From NCBI GenBank assembly GCA_041738285.1, contig JBGSQB010000090.1, positions 10,333 through 74,332 of the forward strand: DNA of 64,000 nt, read 5' to 3'. Positions 16,776 to 26,105 of the stretch are shown one piece after another. Each line of letters begins with the position of its first letter. Positions within the stretch are counted from its first letter, which is position 1. The DNA is from SZUA-521 sp041738285 (GTDB lineage Bacteria > Pseudomonadota > Gammaproteobacteria > Pseudomonadales > Azotimanducaceae). Under the pieces are notes generated by a model. It saw nothing but the letters and a program-made list of their open reading frames with translations. It was not told the DNA's origin and made no database searches. The translations under genes were made by a program, and so were the position numbers.

Positions 16776-17600
16776 ATGGCGTACGATTTCGAGCACTTGC
16801 GGGTCGCAATTGATGCATCGATTGCAACCATCACCATCGACAACCCGCCGATCAATCTGATCACGGGCGCGCTCTACATGGAGCTCGCATCGCTCTCCAA
16901 GCAATTGGCGGCGGATGATGACCTCACTGTGGTCGTGATGAAGAGCGCGAACCCGGACTTCTTTCTGGCGCACTTCGATGTCACCGCGATTCTCTCGTTT
17001 CCCATCGACACACCGGCCCAGCGCAGCGTGGAGCTGAACGAGTACCACGCGATGTGCGAACGCTTCCGCACCATGAACAAAGTGACGATCGCGCAGATCG
17101 AAGGGCGCGTGGGTGGCGGCGGGTCCGAACTGGCAGCGTCCTTCGACATGCGCTTCGGCGTGAAGGGCAAGACCAGGATCAACCAGATGGAAGTACCCCT
17201 AGGCATTCTGCCCGGCGGCACGGGTACACAGCGCCTGCCGCGCCTCGTCGGTCGGGCGCGCGCCATGGAGATCATTCTCGGGGGCGATGACCTCGACGCG
17301 GAAACCGCAGAGCGCTGGGGTTACCTCAACCGTATCTTCGAACCCGGCGCGATCGGTCCCTTTGTCGATGCGCTGGCGCGACGCATCGCATCGTTTCCCG
17401 CGCAGGCGGTGCGACTCGCAAAGGAAAGCATCAACAACGCGGAACTGCCACTGGCCGAGGGTTTATCGCTGGAAGCCTATCTGTTCCAGCGCCTGATCCG
17501 TGAGCCGTCCGCGCAGCATGCGATGAAGCGCTTCATCGAGGTCGGCGGGCAGACGCGGGAGGGCGAATTGAAGGTGGGGGAGTTGGTGACGAAGATCTAA
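16776..17600 (+). CDS. Enoyl-CoA hydratase/isomerase family protein
   Basis: 274-residue crotonase-fold enzyme. The first oxyanion-loop region is NPDFFLAHFDV (non-canonical where most hydratases have a KAFxAGADL type loop) and the second is GRVGGGGSELAASFD, with a Glu at the usual Glu144 region. It ends EGELKVGELVTKI. GGGAGG lies 6 nt before the ATG at 16776, just after the terminator of the receptor gene, so the gene probably has its own promoter or read-through. Function on a specific acyl-CoA is not deducible. Confidence 0.9.
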   Translation: MAYDFEHLRVAIDASIATITIDNPPINLITGALYMELASLSKQLAADDDLTVVVMKSANPDFFLAHFDVTAILSFPIDTPAQRSVELNEYHAMCERFRTMNKVTIAQIEGRVGGGGSELAASFDMRFGVKGKTRINQMEVPLGILPGGTGTQRLPRLVGRARAMEIILGGDDLDAETAERWGYLNRIFEPGAIGPFVDALARRIASFPAQAVRLAKESINNAELPLAEGLSLEAYLFQRLIREPSAQHAMKRFIEVGGQTREGELKVGELVTKI

Positions 17601-17604
17601 GGTA

Positions 17605-17724
17605 GGAAATTGGGGGCAGGGGAAGTTAGGGACAGTTGACGTATTTCGCGAATGACGCCTACGCCTAGGCCGGTCGACTTCGAAATAGGTCAACTGTCCC
17701 TAACTTCCCCTGCCCCGAATTTCT
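17605..17724. repeat. GGGACAGTT-type palindromic element, copy 2
   Basis: Inverted arms of about 43 nt (17605-17648 and 17681-17724), nearly perfect, containing the same GGGACAGTTGAC(C/G)TATTTCG core as copy 1 plus a longer outer arm with GGGGAAGTTA. It sits between the convergent crotonase and acyl-CoA ligase genes; the loop is about 32 nt, as in copy 1, but of different sequence. Confidence 0.8.
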
Positions 17725-17725
17725 C

Positions 17726-19282
17726 CTACACGATCCGCGTATCGTGCTTGCCCCAGTAGCGATCCTTGATGAGCCGCTTGTACAGCTTGCCGGTCGGCAG
17801 TCGCGGCAGCTCCGGTAGGAAGTCGATCTGCTTGGGACACTTGTAGTGGGCGATGTGCTCACGCGCGAAGGCGAGTAGCTCGGCGGCGAGTTCATCGTTT
17901 GGTTCGATCCCCACAGCGGCCTGCACCACCGCGCGCACTTCCTCGCCCATCTCTTCGTTCGGCACACCGACCACGGCGACATCGGCGATTTTCGGATGCA
18001 CGATCAGCGCGTCCTCGATTTCCTGCGGATAGATGTTCACACCACCGGAGATGATCATGAAGGTGGCGCGATCGGTCAGGTACAGAAATCCCTCGTCATC
18101 GACATAGCCGACATCGCCAAGTGCCGACCAGTTGGCGTGATGGGGATGCTGCGCGCCCTTGGTCTTGGTCTGATCCTTGAAGTACTCGAACGGCATGGCC
18201 GGCAGTTCGAAGTAGACCAGGCCGCTTTCGCCGTTGGGTAGTTCCTTGCCGTCCTCGTCGCAGACGTGAATCACGCCGAGCACCGGTTTGCCGACGGTGC
18301 CGGGATGGGCAAGCCAATCTTCGGGACGCACGTGGGTGAGCCCATTCAGTTCCGTGCCACCGTAGTACTCGTAGATGATCGGTCCCCACCACTCGAACAT
18401 CTGTTGCTTGACGGCCTTCGGGCAGGGCGCGGCAGCGTGGATGGCGACTTTGTGCGACGACAGATCGAATTGAGTACGCGCCGCGTCCGGCAGCTTCAGC
18501 ATGCGCGAGAACATGGTAGGCACCCACTGGCTGTGAGTGACGCGATGGGTTTCGATGGCGCGCAGCGCTTCCACCGGATCGAAGCGTTGCATCATCACCA
18601 CGGTGCCGCCCAATGCCTGAGTTGCAGTGGTGAAGCCCAGCGGCGCCGAATGGTACAGCGGGGCGGGTGATAGATAGATGGCATTCTCATCGAATGCCCA
18701 CAACCCGCGCTGCAATGCACCGACAGGGCCGGCGTCGTCGGCGATGTTGTGGCCTGGCAACGGTCGAAGAATGCCTTTCGGGCGCCCGGTGGTGCCGGAG
18801 CTGTACAGCATGAACTGTCCAGCCGGCTCGGCGGCGAGCGGTTTGGCCGGATAACCCGCGATCGACTCCTCGTACGAGCCAAAGCCGTCGAGGGTGCCGT
18901 CGATCATCAGATTGGTGGTGCAGCGGGGCGCGCGTTCCGGCAGTTCTTTGGCGATGTCGGACAGATGAGCGGAGGTGATCAGCACCCGCGCTTCGCAGTT
19001 GTCGAGGATGTAGGCCGCTTCTTCGGTGGTGAGGTAGCGGTTGACCGTCGTCAGGTACAGCCCTGATCGCATCGCCGCCCACACCACTTCGAAGTAGCGC
19101 AGGTGGTTTTCCATGAAGATCGCGACGTGATCGCCCGGCCGCAGGCCTTTGGCCCACATCAACTGCGCCAGTCGATTGGAGCGATCGTTCAGCTCACCGT
19201 AGGTGACGCGTACCCCGGTCGATGCATGAACGACAGCCGGCTTGTCTGGAAAGACCTTCGCCCAGTGCCCTGGATACATCAC
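17726..19282 (-). CDS. Acyl-CoA synthetase (AMP-forming), FadD-like
   Basis: 518-residue ANL-superfamily ligase that activates a carboxylic acid through an acyl-adenylate and forms the CoA thioester. Motifs: adenylate-binding YSSGTTGRPKG (about 160-170), YEYYGGTELNG, the hinge and A8 region ATFMIISGGVNIYPQEIED, and the C-terminal catalytic Lys in LPTGKLYKRL. No signal peptide. It stands between the palindromic element and the SulP gene, probably monocistronic or with the upstream SulP gene (50-nt gap). The substrate could be a fatty, aromatic or terpenoid acid. Confidence 0.93.
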   Translation of the reverse strand: MMYPGHWAKVFPDKPAVVHASTGVRVTYGELNDRSNRLAQLMWAKGLRPGDHVAIFMENHLRYFEVVWAAMRSGLYLTTVNRYLTTEEAAYILDNCEARVLITSAHLSDIAKELPERAPRCTTNLMIDGTLDGFGSYEESIAGYPAKPLAAEPAGQFMLYSSGTTGRPKGILRPLPGHNIADDAGPVGALQRGLWAFDENAIYLSPAPLYHSAPLGFTTATQALGGTVVMMQRFDPVEALRAIETHRVTHSQWVPTMFSRMLKLPDAARTQFDLSSHKVAIHAAAPCPKAVKQQMFEWWGPIIYEYYGGTELNGLTHVRPEDWLAHPGTVGKPVLGVIHVCDEDGKELPNGESGLVYFELPAMPFEYFKDQTKTKGAQHPHHANWSALGDVGYVDDEGFLYLTDRATFMIISGGVNIYPQEIEDALIVHPKIADVAVVGVPNEEMGEEVRAVVQAAVGIEPNDELAAELLAFAREHIAHYKCPKQIDFLPELPRLPTGKLYKRLIKDRYWGKHDTRIV

Positions 19283-19332
19283 CGCCCTCCACCGAACCCC
19301 GGTCCTACTATGAAGCTAGAGACGGTAGCGGC

Positions 19333-21069
19333 TCAAGTCCGCTCGGCGAGATCGCGCATCGCCTGATCGGTGGTGAAGAACACGCTACCGGTGAGGGTGT
19401 CGAGCAGCTCCGTGGCCCGCAGCTGGTCCATCACCGGTGCCTTCACGTCGGACAGGTGCAACCGGATCCCGTTACGTTCGAGGTTGCGATTGAGTTGCAG
19501 GAGCATGTCGAGGCCGCTCGTGTCGATGAAGTTCACTGCACTGCACACCAGCAGCAGATGGCGGCACTCCGGTGCGCGCTGCAGGATCTTCAGCAGCCGG
19601 TTTTCGACGTCGTTGGCGTTGGCGAAGTAGAGATTTTCGTCGATCCGCACGGCGACGACGTGGGGATGGGTCGTGACCTCGTGCCGCGCCCGGCTGCGAA
19701 AGTGCGCCGAGTCGCCGATGCGACCGACGATGGCAAGGTGTGGCTTCGATGAGCGACGCACAAACAGCGCCACCGCAACCAGAATGCCGACCAGGAGCCC
19801 CACTTCGACGCTGAACACCAGCACCGTCACCAGCGTGACGACGTGGGTGTAGGTGTCGTGACGATAGAACTTCCAGTGCCCGTGGATCGGCGAGAAGTCG
19901 ATGATGTCGGCCACCGACATGATGATGATGGCGGCGAGCGCGGCGTGTGGAAGATGCTCGAAGTACGGTGTCAGCCAGATCAGCGTTACCAGGATCACAC
20001 CGGCGCAGAACATGGAACTCATCGGTGTGCGGGCGCCGGCATCGACGTTGATGGTGGAGCGCGAAAAACTGCCGGCGACTGGATAGGCGCCAGTGAAAGC
20101 GGCGCCGATGTTTGCTCCGCCCAGCGCGATCAGTTCCTGGTTCGAGTTGATGCGCCGGTGCTTGCGACCGGCGAGAGTGGTGCCGATCGAGTAGCTTTCG
20201 ATGTACGCGACCAGCGCAATCAGCGCCGAGTTCGGTAGCAGCGCCACCCACAGATCGAGGTCGAAGGGCGGGATAGTCAGCGAAGGCAGCCCCGGCGGCA
20301 CGAAGCCGACGGTTTCGACGCCGAAGCGCGTGTCGAGCCCAAGCACCGCCACCGCGGATATCGCCGCGATCGACACCCAGATCGGACCCGTGCGGGTGAT
20401 CGGATGTTGGCGCCCGACGCGGCGCAGGAATGGCAACACGAGATAGAAGGCGTAGCGCCGCGTCACCCATAGCACCGTGAAGGACGCGATGCCGATCAGC
20501 GCGGCGACGATATTGAGATCGGGCAGGTGATCGGCCAGGGCAATCGTCTGTTGAAACGGCGTACCGTGGTTGGCTTCCACCCCGAGAAAGGCCGACAGCT
20601 GGCTCAAGATGATGAGCAGCGCGGCGGCATTGACGAAACCGCTGATCACCGGATGCGACAACAGGTTCACGATGCCGCCCATCTGCGTCACGCGCAGCAG
20701 CCACAACAGGACGCCGGCCTGCAAAGCGACCACGGTCGTCACACCCAGATATGCATCGGAATATGCAGGTGCGTGCTGGCGCAGCGCCTCGGCGACCATG
20801 ATGGCCGCCACGGCGACGGGACCGACAACGAGCTCCCGGGACGAGCCGAGCACCGCATAGATCACCATCGGTACCAGACAGGCGTACAGCCCCGCGGTCG
20901 GCGGCAGCCCTGCGAGGAAGGCGTAGGCGACCGCCTGCGGCAACGTGATGAATCCCACCACGAGACCCGCTACCAGATCGTGGCCGAAGTCACGCCGTCG
21001 GTACGTCTTGACGACGTCCAGAATCGGGATGTAGGTGCGCCATTGGGGTACGCGGAGTTCGAACTTCAT
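19333..21069 (-). CDS. SulP-family anion transporter with STAS domain
   Basis: 578-residue inner-membrane protein. A hydrophobic domain with about a dozen membrane segments begins near residue 30, with the SulP signature LPQAVAYAFLAGLPPTAGLYA. A hydrophilic C-terminal STAS domain (from about residue 445) contains NLYFANAND and VNFIDTSGLDML. SulP proteins carry sulfate, bicarbonate or other anions, usually with Na+ or H+. Divergent from the formaldehyde dehydrogenase gene across an 80-nt gap. Substrate unknown. Confidence 0.93.
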   Translation of the reverse strand: MKFELRVPQWRTYIPILDVVKTYRRRDFGHDLVAGLVVGFITLPQAVAYAFLAGLPPTAGLYACLVPMVIYAVLGSSRELVVGPVAVAAIMVAEALRQHAPAYSDAYLGVTTVVALQAGVLLWLLRVTQMGGIVNLLSHPVISGFVNAAALLIILSQLSAFLGVEANHGTPFQQTIALADHLPDLNIVAALIGIASFTVLWVTRRYAFYLVLPFLRRVGRQHPITRTGPIWVSIAAISAVAVLGLDTRFGVETVGFVPPGLPSLTIPPFDLDLWVALLPNSALIALVAYIESYSIGTTLAGRKHRRINSNQELIALGGANIGAAFTGAYPVAGSFSRSTINVDAGARTPMSSMFCAGVILVTLIWLTPYFEHLPHAALAAIIIMSVADIIDFSPIHGHWKFYRHDTYTHVVTLVTVLVFSVEVGLLVGILVAVALFVRRSSKPHLAIVGRIGDSAHFRSRARHEVTTHPHVVAVRIDENLYFANANDVENRLLKILQRAPECRHLLLVCSAVNFIDTSGLDMLLQLNRNLERNGIRLHLSDVKAPVMDQLRATELLDTLTGSVFFTTDQAMRDLAERT

Positions 21070-21105
21070 GCAGGATCCGTCGGTTCGGTTTTTATTCTAA
21101 CCGGC

Positions 21106-21120
21106 AGCAGGTAGCCTGCT
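21106..21120. promoter_or_regulatory. Possible operator palindrome between SulP and adhC genes
   Basis: AGCAGG-TAG-CCTGCT is a perfect 6-bp inverted repeat in the 80-nt divergent gap, 30 nt before the alcohol dehydrogenase ATG. A regulator is not identifiable and chance occurrence is possible. Confidence 0.3.
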
Positions 21121-21149
21121 TGCAAACAACGACGCGAAGGGAGACTTCC

Positions 21150-22256
<1,107 letters not shown>

Positions 22257-22266
22257 GACAACCAAA

Positions 22267-23346
22267 ATGAAATTCGGCGCGATGGTGGCAACGCGGATCT
22301 CCGACTGGCAGCTGCTGAAATTCGCAGAAGAGCACGGCTACGACCACGGTTGGGTGCCCGACTCACAGATGATCTGGTCGGACTGTTACGCCGTGCTGGC
22401 GCTCGCTGCGGCGAACACGTCGCGCATTCGCTTGGGAACCGGCGTTGCCATCGCTGGCACGCGGATCGCACCGGTCACGGCACACTCCATCGCGTCGATC
22501 AATCAGATCGCGCCCGGGCGCGTGTTTCTCGGCATCGGCACGGGACACACGGCGATGCGGGTGATGGGCCTTGATCCCGTCAAACCCAAGGCGTTCTCCG
22601 ATTATCTGCGTGTGGTGCGCGGGCTGCTCGACGGTGCCGAGGTTTCGTACACGCAGGATGGTGTGACGCGGCCGATTCAGTTCCTGCATCAGGACATGGG
22701 TTTCTTCGACGTCGAGCATCGGGTGCCGATCTACGTTGCTGCCAACGGCCCGAAGGCGCTCGAATGCGCCGGCCGCTACGGCGACGGGCGCATTTCCGCG
22801 GGCGGTGAGCCGGTGGCCGTGTTCCAGAACAATCTGCGGGCGGTGCAGGCGGCGGCGAAAGCGGCGGGACGCGAGGGCGAGGATTTTCACACGGCATGTC
22901 TGACCTTCGCGTGTGTATTGAAGCCGGGTGAGAAGCTCACCTCCGATCGCGTGATCGATGAAGTCGGTTCGATGGTGAGTGCGAGCCTGCACTTCTGGTG
23001 GGAAATCGCGCAGCTGTCCGGCAGCGATGCGTTCATTCGTCCCGAGGTGAGGGATGAGTGGGATCGTTATCTCGCGTTCATCGACTCCCTCGGCATTCCC
23101 GCGGAGCGACTGCACCTGCGCATCCACGATGGTCATTGCACGTACCTGCATCCTGATGAACGGCAGTTCGTGACACCGGCACTGATTCGCGCATCGGGTG
23201 GTCTGGTTGGCGAACCCGACCAGATCATCGACATGCTGCGAGTATCTGAACGCGGCGGATTGAAGGAAGTGACCCTGCTGCCGCCGATGGCGTGCGCGCG
23301 GCAGAACTTCGCGGACTTCGCAGCGGCGGTGATCGAGCGCTACTGA
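22267..23346 (+). CDS. LLM-class (luciferase-like) flavin-dependent oxidoreductase
   Basis: 359-residue TIM-barrel flavin enzyme related to luciferase-like monooxygenases and F420-dependent methylenetetrahydromethanopterin reductase. Visible motifs: GWVPDSQMIWSDCY, RIRLGTGVAIAGTR, FLGIGTGHTAMRVMG and VPIYVAANGPKALE. It may use FMN or F420; genes for F420 synthesis are not in this window. It begins 10 nt after the class III alcohol dehydrogenase gene, in one operon, so a product aldehyde could be passed on (inference). The ATG at 22267 follows AGGACAACCAAA. Confidence 0.9.
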   Translation: MKFGAMVATRISDWQLLKFAEEHGYDHGWVPDSQMIWSDCYAVLALAAANTSRIRLGTGVAIAGTRIAPVTAHSIASINQIAPGRVFLGIGTGHTAMRVMGLDPVKPKAFSDYLRVVRGLLDGAEVSYTQDGVTRPIQFLHQDMGFFDVEHRVPIYVAANGPKALECAGRYGDGRISAGGEPVAVFQNNLRAVQAAAKAAGREGEDFHTACLTFACVLKPGEKLTSDRVIDEVGSMVSASLHFWWEIAQLSGSDAFIRPEVRDEWDRYLAFIDSLGIPAERLHLRIHDGHCTYLHPDERQFVTPALIRASGGLVGEPDQIIDMLRVSERGGLKEVTLLPPMACARQNFADFAAAVIERY

Positions 23347-23375
23347 GACCTGCTCGCCCACGCGCTCAAAGGATT

Positions 23376-23447
23376 GTGGGAGCGGGCTTGCCCGCGAATT
23401 TTCTCAGACAGTACAAGCACATATTCGCGCGCAAGCGCGCTCCCACA
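23376..23447. repeat. REP doublet of the Pseudomonas type (REPIN)
   Basis: Left unit GTGGGAGCGGGCTTGCCCGC (from 23376) continues with GAAT; the right unit (23423-23447) is its near-perfect inverted copy with two compensating G/C changes in the small hairpin. Each unit folds by itself (GCGGGC-TT-GCCCGC) and the two fold together. This matches the well-known 35-bp REP class of fluorescent pseudomonads and is unrelated in sequence to the GGGACAGTT elements. Confidence 0.88.
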
Positions 23448-23518
23448 GAGTAGCTAGTAACTATTGCAACACCCTCCTTGGCGCTAGATATTCGCGGCGG
23501 CGCACCGCCGCGAACAGA

Positions 23519-24565
23519 TCAAGTGAACGCGTTGGGCAGAACTTCTCGCTCGAACAGTGCCGCGGCGTCACCGGCGAGCCCGCTCAAGATGAACTTATCG
23601 AGTCCAAGTTCGGCAAGGCCTCGCAGTCGATCGATGCACTGTCGTGGCGAACCGACCACTGCGAACCGATCGATGAATTCCGGGGTCAGGGTGTTCGCCT
23701 GGCGCGAATCGCCTCGGGTGTGTGCGCGCATGTCGTAGCTGCCGTGCAGTGCATTGAGCACGTCGCGCTGACTCGCCGATACGGGTCCGGATATCTCGCC
23801 ATGCATCACCGAGAAGCGCGCGAAGGTGGTGAGTCCGCCGCGCACCAGCGCACGCGCCGCGTCGACGTCGGGATGGCAGCCGCAGTTCAGATAGGCGCCA
23901 AAGGCGATGCCATCCGGGTCCAGTCCCGCTGCCGTGCGCGCGTCGCGCGCAACCTGGATACCCCAGGTGAGGCGCTCGGGGTCGGCGCCGAGGGTGAACA
24001 TGACACGGTCGGAGTGAATCGCGGCGATCGCGATCACCTTTGGCCCAGTCGCGGCCACTTCGATAGGTACCCGCTGCACGTCGCCGATCCAGGCGATGCG
24101 ACTGCCGGCTGGCGTGTCTGCCAGATGCAGCGCGGTCACGTCGGCCGCCTGGTTGCCTGCGATCGGAATTTCGCCGAATGACACGGATCCGCCATCCAGA
24201 TACGTGCGCAGATGGCGCAGATAGCGTTCGAACTGCGCCAGCCGCGCCGGTGCCCGCCCCAGATGTGCGAGCGCGGAATCGCCGCGGCCGATGCCGAGCA
24301 CGGCGCGTCCGTCACTGATGCGCTGAACGCTGGCGATGGCGCTCGCGGTCACGGCGGCCTGACGGGTGACGGAGTTGGTGACACCGGGGCCAAGGCCAAT
24401 TCGCGTTGTTACTGTGGCGGCCATCGCAAGGGCCACGTACGCATCGCCCGAGAGGTTCTGCGAGTCGACCACTGCGAGCCCGTCCCAACCGGCAGATTCC
24501 ACGTGTCGTGCCACACGCATGACGCCGCGCGGCGACGCAACCCCCAATGTCCAAAGCTGCGCCAT
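23519..24565 (-). CDS. LLM-class flavin-dependent oxidoreductase
   Basis: 348-residue luciferase-like TIM-barrel protein. Conserved family segments: AGWDGLAVVDSQNLSGDAY, TRIGLGPGVTNSVTR, RAVLGIGRGDSALAHLGR and VPIEVAATGPKVIAIA. It is distantly related to the LLM protein at 22267. F420 or FMN as cofactor is undetermined. Single gene, divergent from the amidohydrolase gene at 24625, ending close to the REP doublet. Confidence 0.9.
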   Translation of the reverse strand: MAQLWTLGVASPRGVMRVARHVESAGWDGLAVVDSQNLSGDAYVALAMAATVTTRIGLGPGVTNSVTRQAAVTASAIASVQRISDGRAVLGIGRGDSALAHLGRAPARLAQFERYLRHLRTYLDGGSVSFGEIPIAGNQAADVTALHLADTPAGSRIAWIGDVQRVPIEVAATGPKVIAIAAIHSDRVMFTLGADPERLTWGIQVARDARTAAGLDPDGIAFGAYLNCGCHPDVDAARALVRGGLTTFARFSVMHGEISGPVSASQRDVLNALHGSYDMRAHTRGDSRQANTLTPEFIDRFAVVGSPRQCIDRLRGLAELGLDKFILSGLAGDAAALFEREVLPNAFT

Positions 24566-24624
24566 GCTTGCTCCCAGCGGCGGCAGACCAGATGATCGGG
24601 ATCATATCAGTGGAGAAGCACGGC

Positions 24625-25635
24625 ATGAGTGAGCAGCAGCAATGGCTCGATCAGGTGTCCGAGGACATCCTCGAGCCGAACCGCCCGATCTGCGATCCGC
24701 ACCATCATCTGTGGGACCACCCGAACAGTCGCTACCTGCTGGACGAACTGTTGCTCGATACCGACAGTGGCCATCGCGTCGTGTCGACCGTGTTCGTCGA
24801 ATGCGCGTCGATGTACCGCGCGCGCGGCCCGGAGGCTATGCGCTCGGTTGGCGAGACCGAGTTCGTCAACGGTGTAGCAGCGATGAGCGCCAGCGGCGGA
24901 TACGGCGCTACACGCGTGGCTGCCGGCATCGTCAGTTTCGCCGATCTCACCGTTGGTGCCGCCATTGGCGACGTGCTCGATGCACATGCAGCGCTCAGCC
25001 CGCGCTTTCGTGGCATTCGCCACGCGGCAGGCTGGGACGAGAGCCGCGATGTTCGCAATTCCCACACGAATCCCACGGCGCACCTGCTGGCGCGTGCCGA
25101 CTTTCGCGCCGGCTTCGCCGAGCTTGGCAAGCGTGGCCTGTCGTTCGACGCCTGGCTCTACCACCCGCAGATTCGCGAACTGATCGATCTCGCGCGCGCG
25201 TTTCCGGCTAGCACGATCATCCTCGATCACTTCGGCGGGCCGCTCGGTATCGGTCCCTATGAAGGCAAGCGCGAAGGAATATTTGCGACGTGGCAGAAGG
25301 ACATTGCCGACCTCGCGCGCTGCGAGAACGTGGTGGCGAAGCTCGGAGGTCTGGTGATGCCGATCAATGGCTTCGGGTTCCACAAACGCAAGCGGCCAGC
25401 AACCTCGGACGAAGTGGTAGCCGCAACTGGCGCCTACTATCGTCACGCCATCGCGTGCTTTGGCGCCGACCGCTGTATGTTCGAAAGCAACTTCCCGGTC
25501 GATAAACAGAGTTGCTCGTATGCTGTGCTGTGGAATGCCTTCAAGAAGATCGCGGCGCCGTATTCAGCGGCCGAGAAGTCCGCGCTGTTCCACGATACCG
25601 CCGCGCGTGTGTATCGACTGGACGCCGATGCGTGA
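24625..25635 (+). CDS. TIM-barrel amidohydrolase (amidohydrolase_2 family)
   Basis: 336-residue metal-dependent hydrolase related to 2-pyrone-4,6-dicarboxylate lactonase and amidohydrolase-2 enzymes. The strand-1 metal motif is CDPHHHLWD. Further elements are FVECASMY, RGIRHAAGW, a His in TIILDHFGGP and the strand-8 Asp region in MFESNFPVDK. Such enzymes hydrolyse lactones or decarboxylate aromatic acids. The ATG at 24625 follows GTGGAGAAG; an upstream in-frame ATG at 24547 would overlap the divergent LLM gene. Confidence 0.88.
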   Translation: MSEQQQWLDQVSEDILEPNRPICDPHHHLWDHPNSRYLLDELLLDTDSGHRVVSTVFVECASMYRARGPEAMRSVGETEFVNGVAAMSASGGYGATRVAAGIVSFADLTVGAAIGDVLDAHAALSPRFRGIRHAAGWDESRDVRNSHTNPTAHLLARADFRAGFAELGKRGLSFDAWLYHPQIRELIDLARAFPASTIILDHFGGPLGIGPYEGKREGIFATWQKDIADLARCENVVAKLGGLVMPINGFGFHKRKRPATSDEVVAATGAYYRHAIACFGADRCMFESNFPVDKQSCSYAVLWNAFKKIAAPYSAAEKSALFHDTAARVYRLDADA

Positions 25636-25681
25636 TGCGCGGTTATGATGCGTAGCCCTTGAGCGAGTCACTGGAGGAGAG

Positions 25682-26101
25682 ATGCGGACATTGTGGATGG
25701 CGATTGCGTTCTTTGCTGCAGGCTCTGCGCTCGGCGGCGATCTGCGATCAGCGGCACCTGCGGGCGCCGAGGTTTACTTCATCGCGCCCGCTGACGGCGC
25801 CACGGTATCGACCACGTTCAACGTGAAATTTGGATTGAAGGGCATGGGTGTTGCGCCGGCCGGTATCGACGCGGCGGACACCGGTCATCATCACCTGCTC
25901 ATCGATACGACCGAGATACCCAATCCGGAACTACCGCTGCCGGCGACCGACAAGGTCATTCATTTCGGCAAAGGTCAGACCGAGACCGAGGTGACATTGC
26001 CGCCGGGTGTGCACACCTTGCGGCTGGTGGTCGGCAATCATCTGCACGTGCCGCACGATCCACCGGTCGCCTCGAACGTCATCAGCGTCACCGTCAAGTA
26101 G
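25682..26101 (+). CDS. DUF4399 periplasmic protein
   Basis: 139 residues with a signal peptide (MRTLWMAIAFFAAGSALGGD, residues 1-20) and a single DUF4399 domain. Features are EVYFIAPADGATVS, a His-rich TGHHHLLID and GVHTLRLVVGNHLHVPHDPPV near the C-terminus. The His residues suggest metal binding. Function is unknown in the family. Strong GGAGGAGAG just before the ATG. It lies 46 nt after the amidohydrolase stop and converges on the D-aminoacylase-like gene, with GCCGGC repeats between them that could form a hairpin (26102-26120). Confidence 0.88.
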   Translation: MRTLWMAIAFFAAGSALGGDLRSAAPAGAEVYFIAPADGATVSTTFNVKFGLKGMGVAPAGIDAADTGHHHLLIDTTEIPNPELPLPATDKVIHFGKGQTETEVTLPPGVHTLRLVVGNHLHVPHDPPVASNVISVTVK

Positions 26102-26105
26102 CCGG

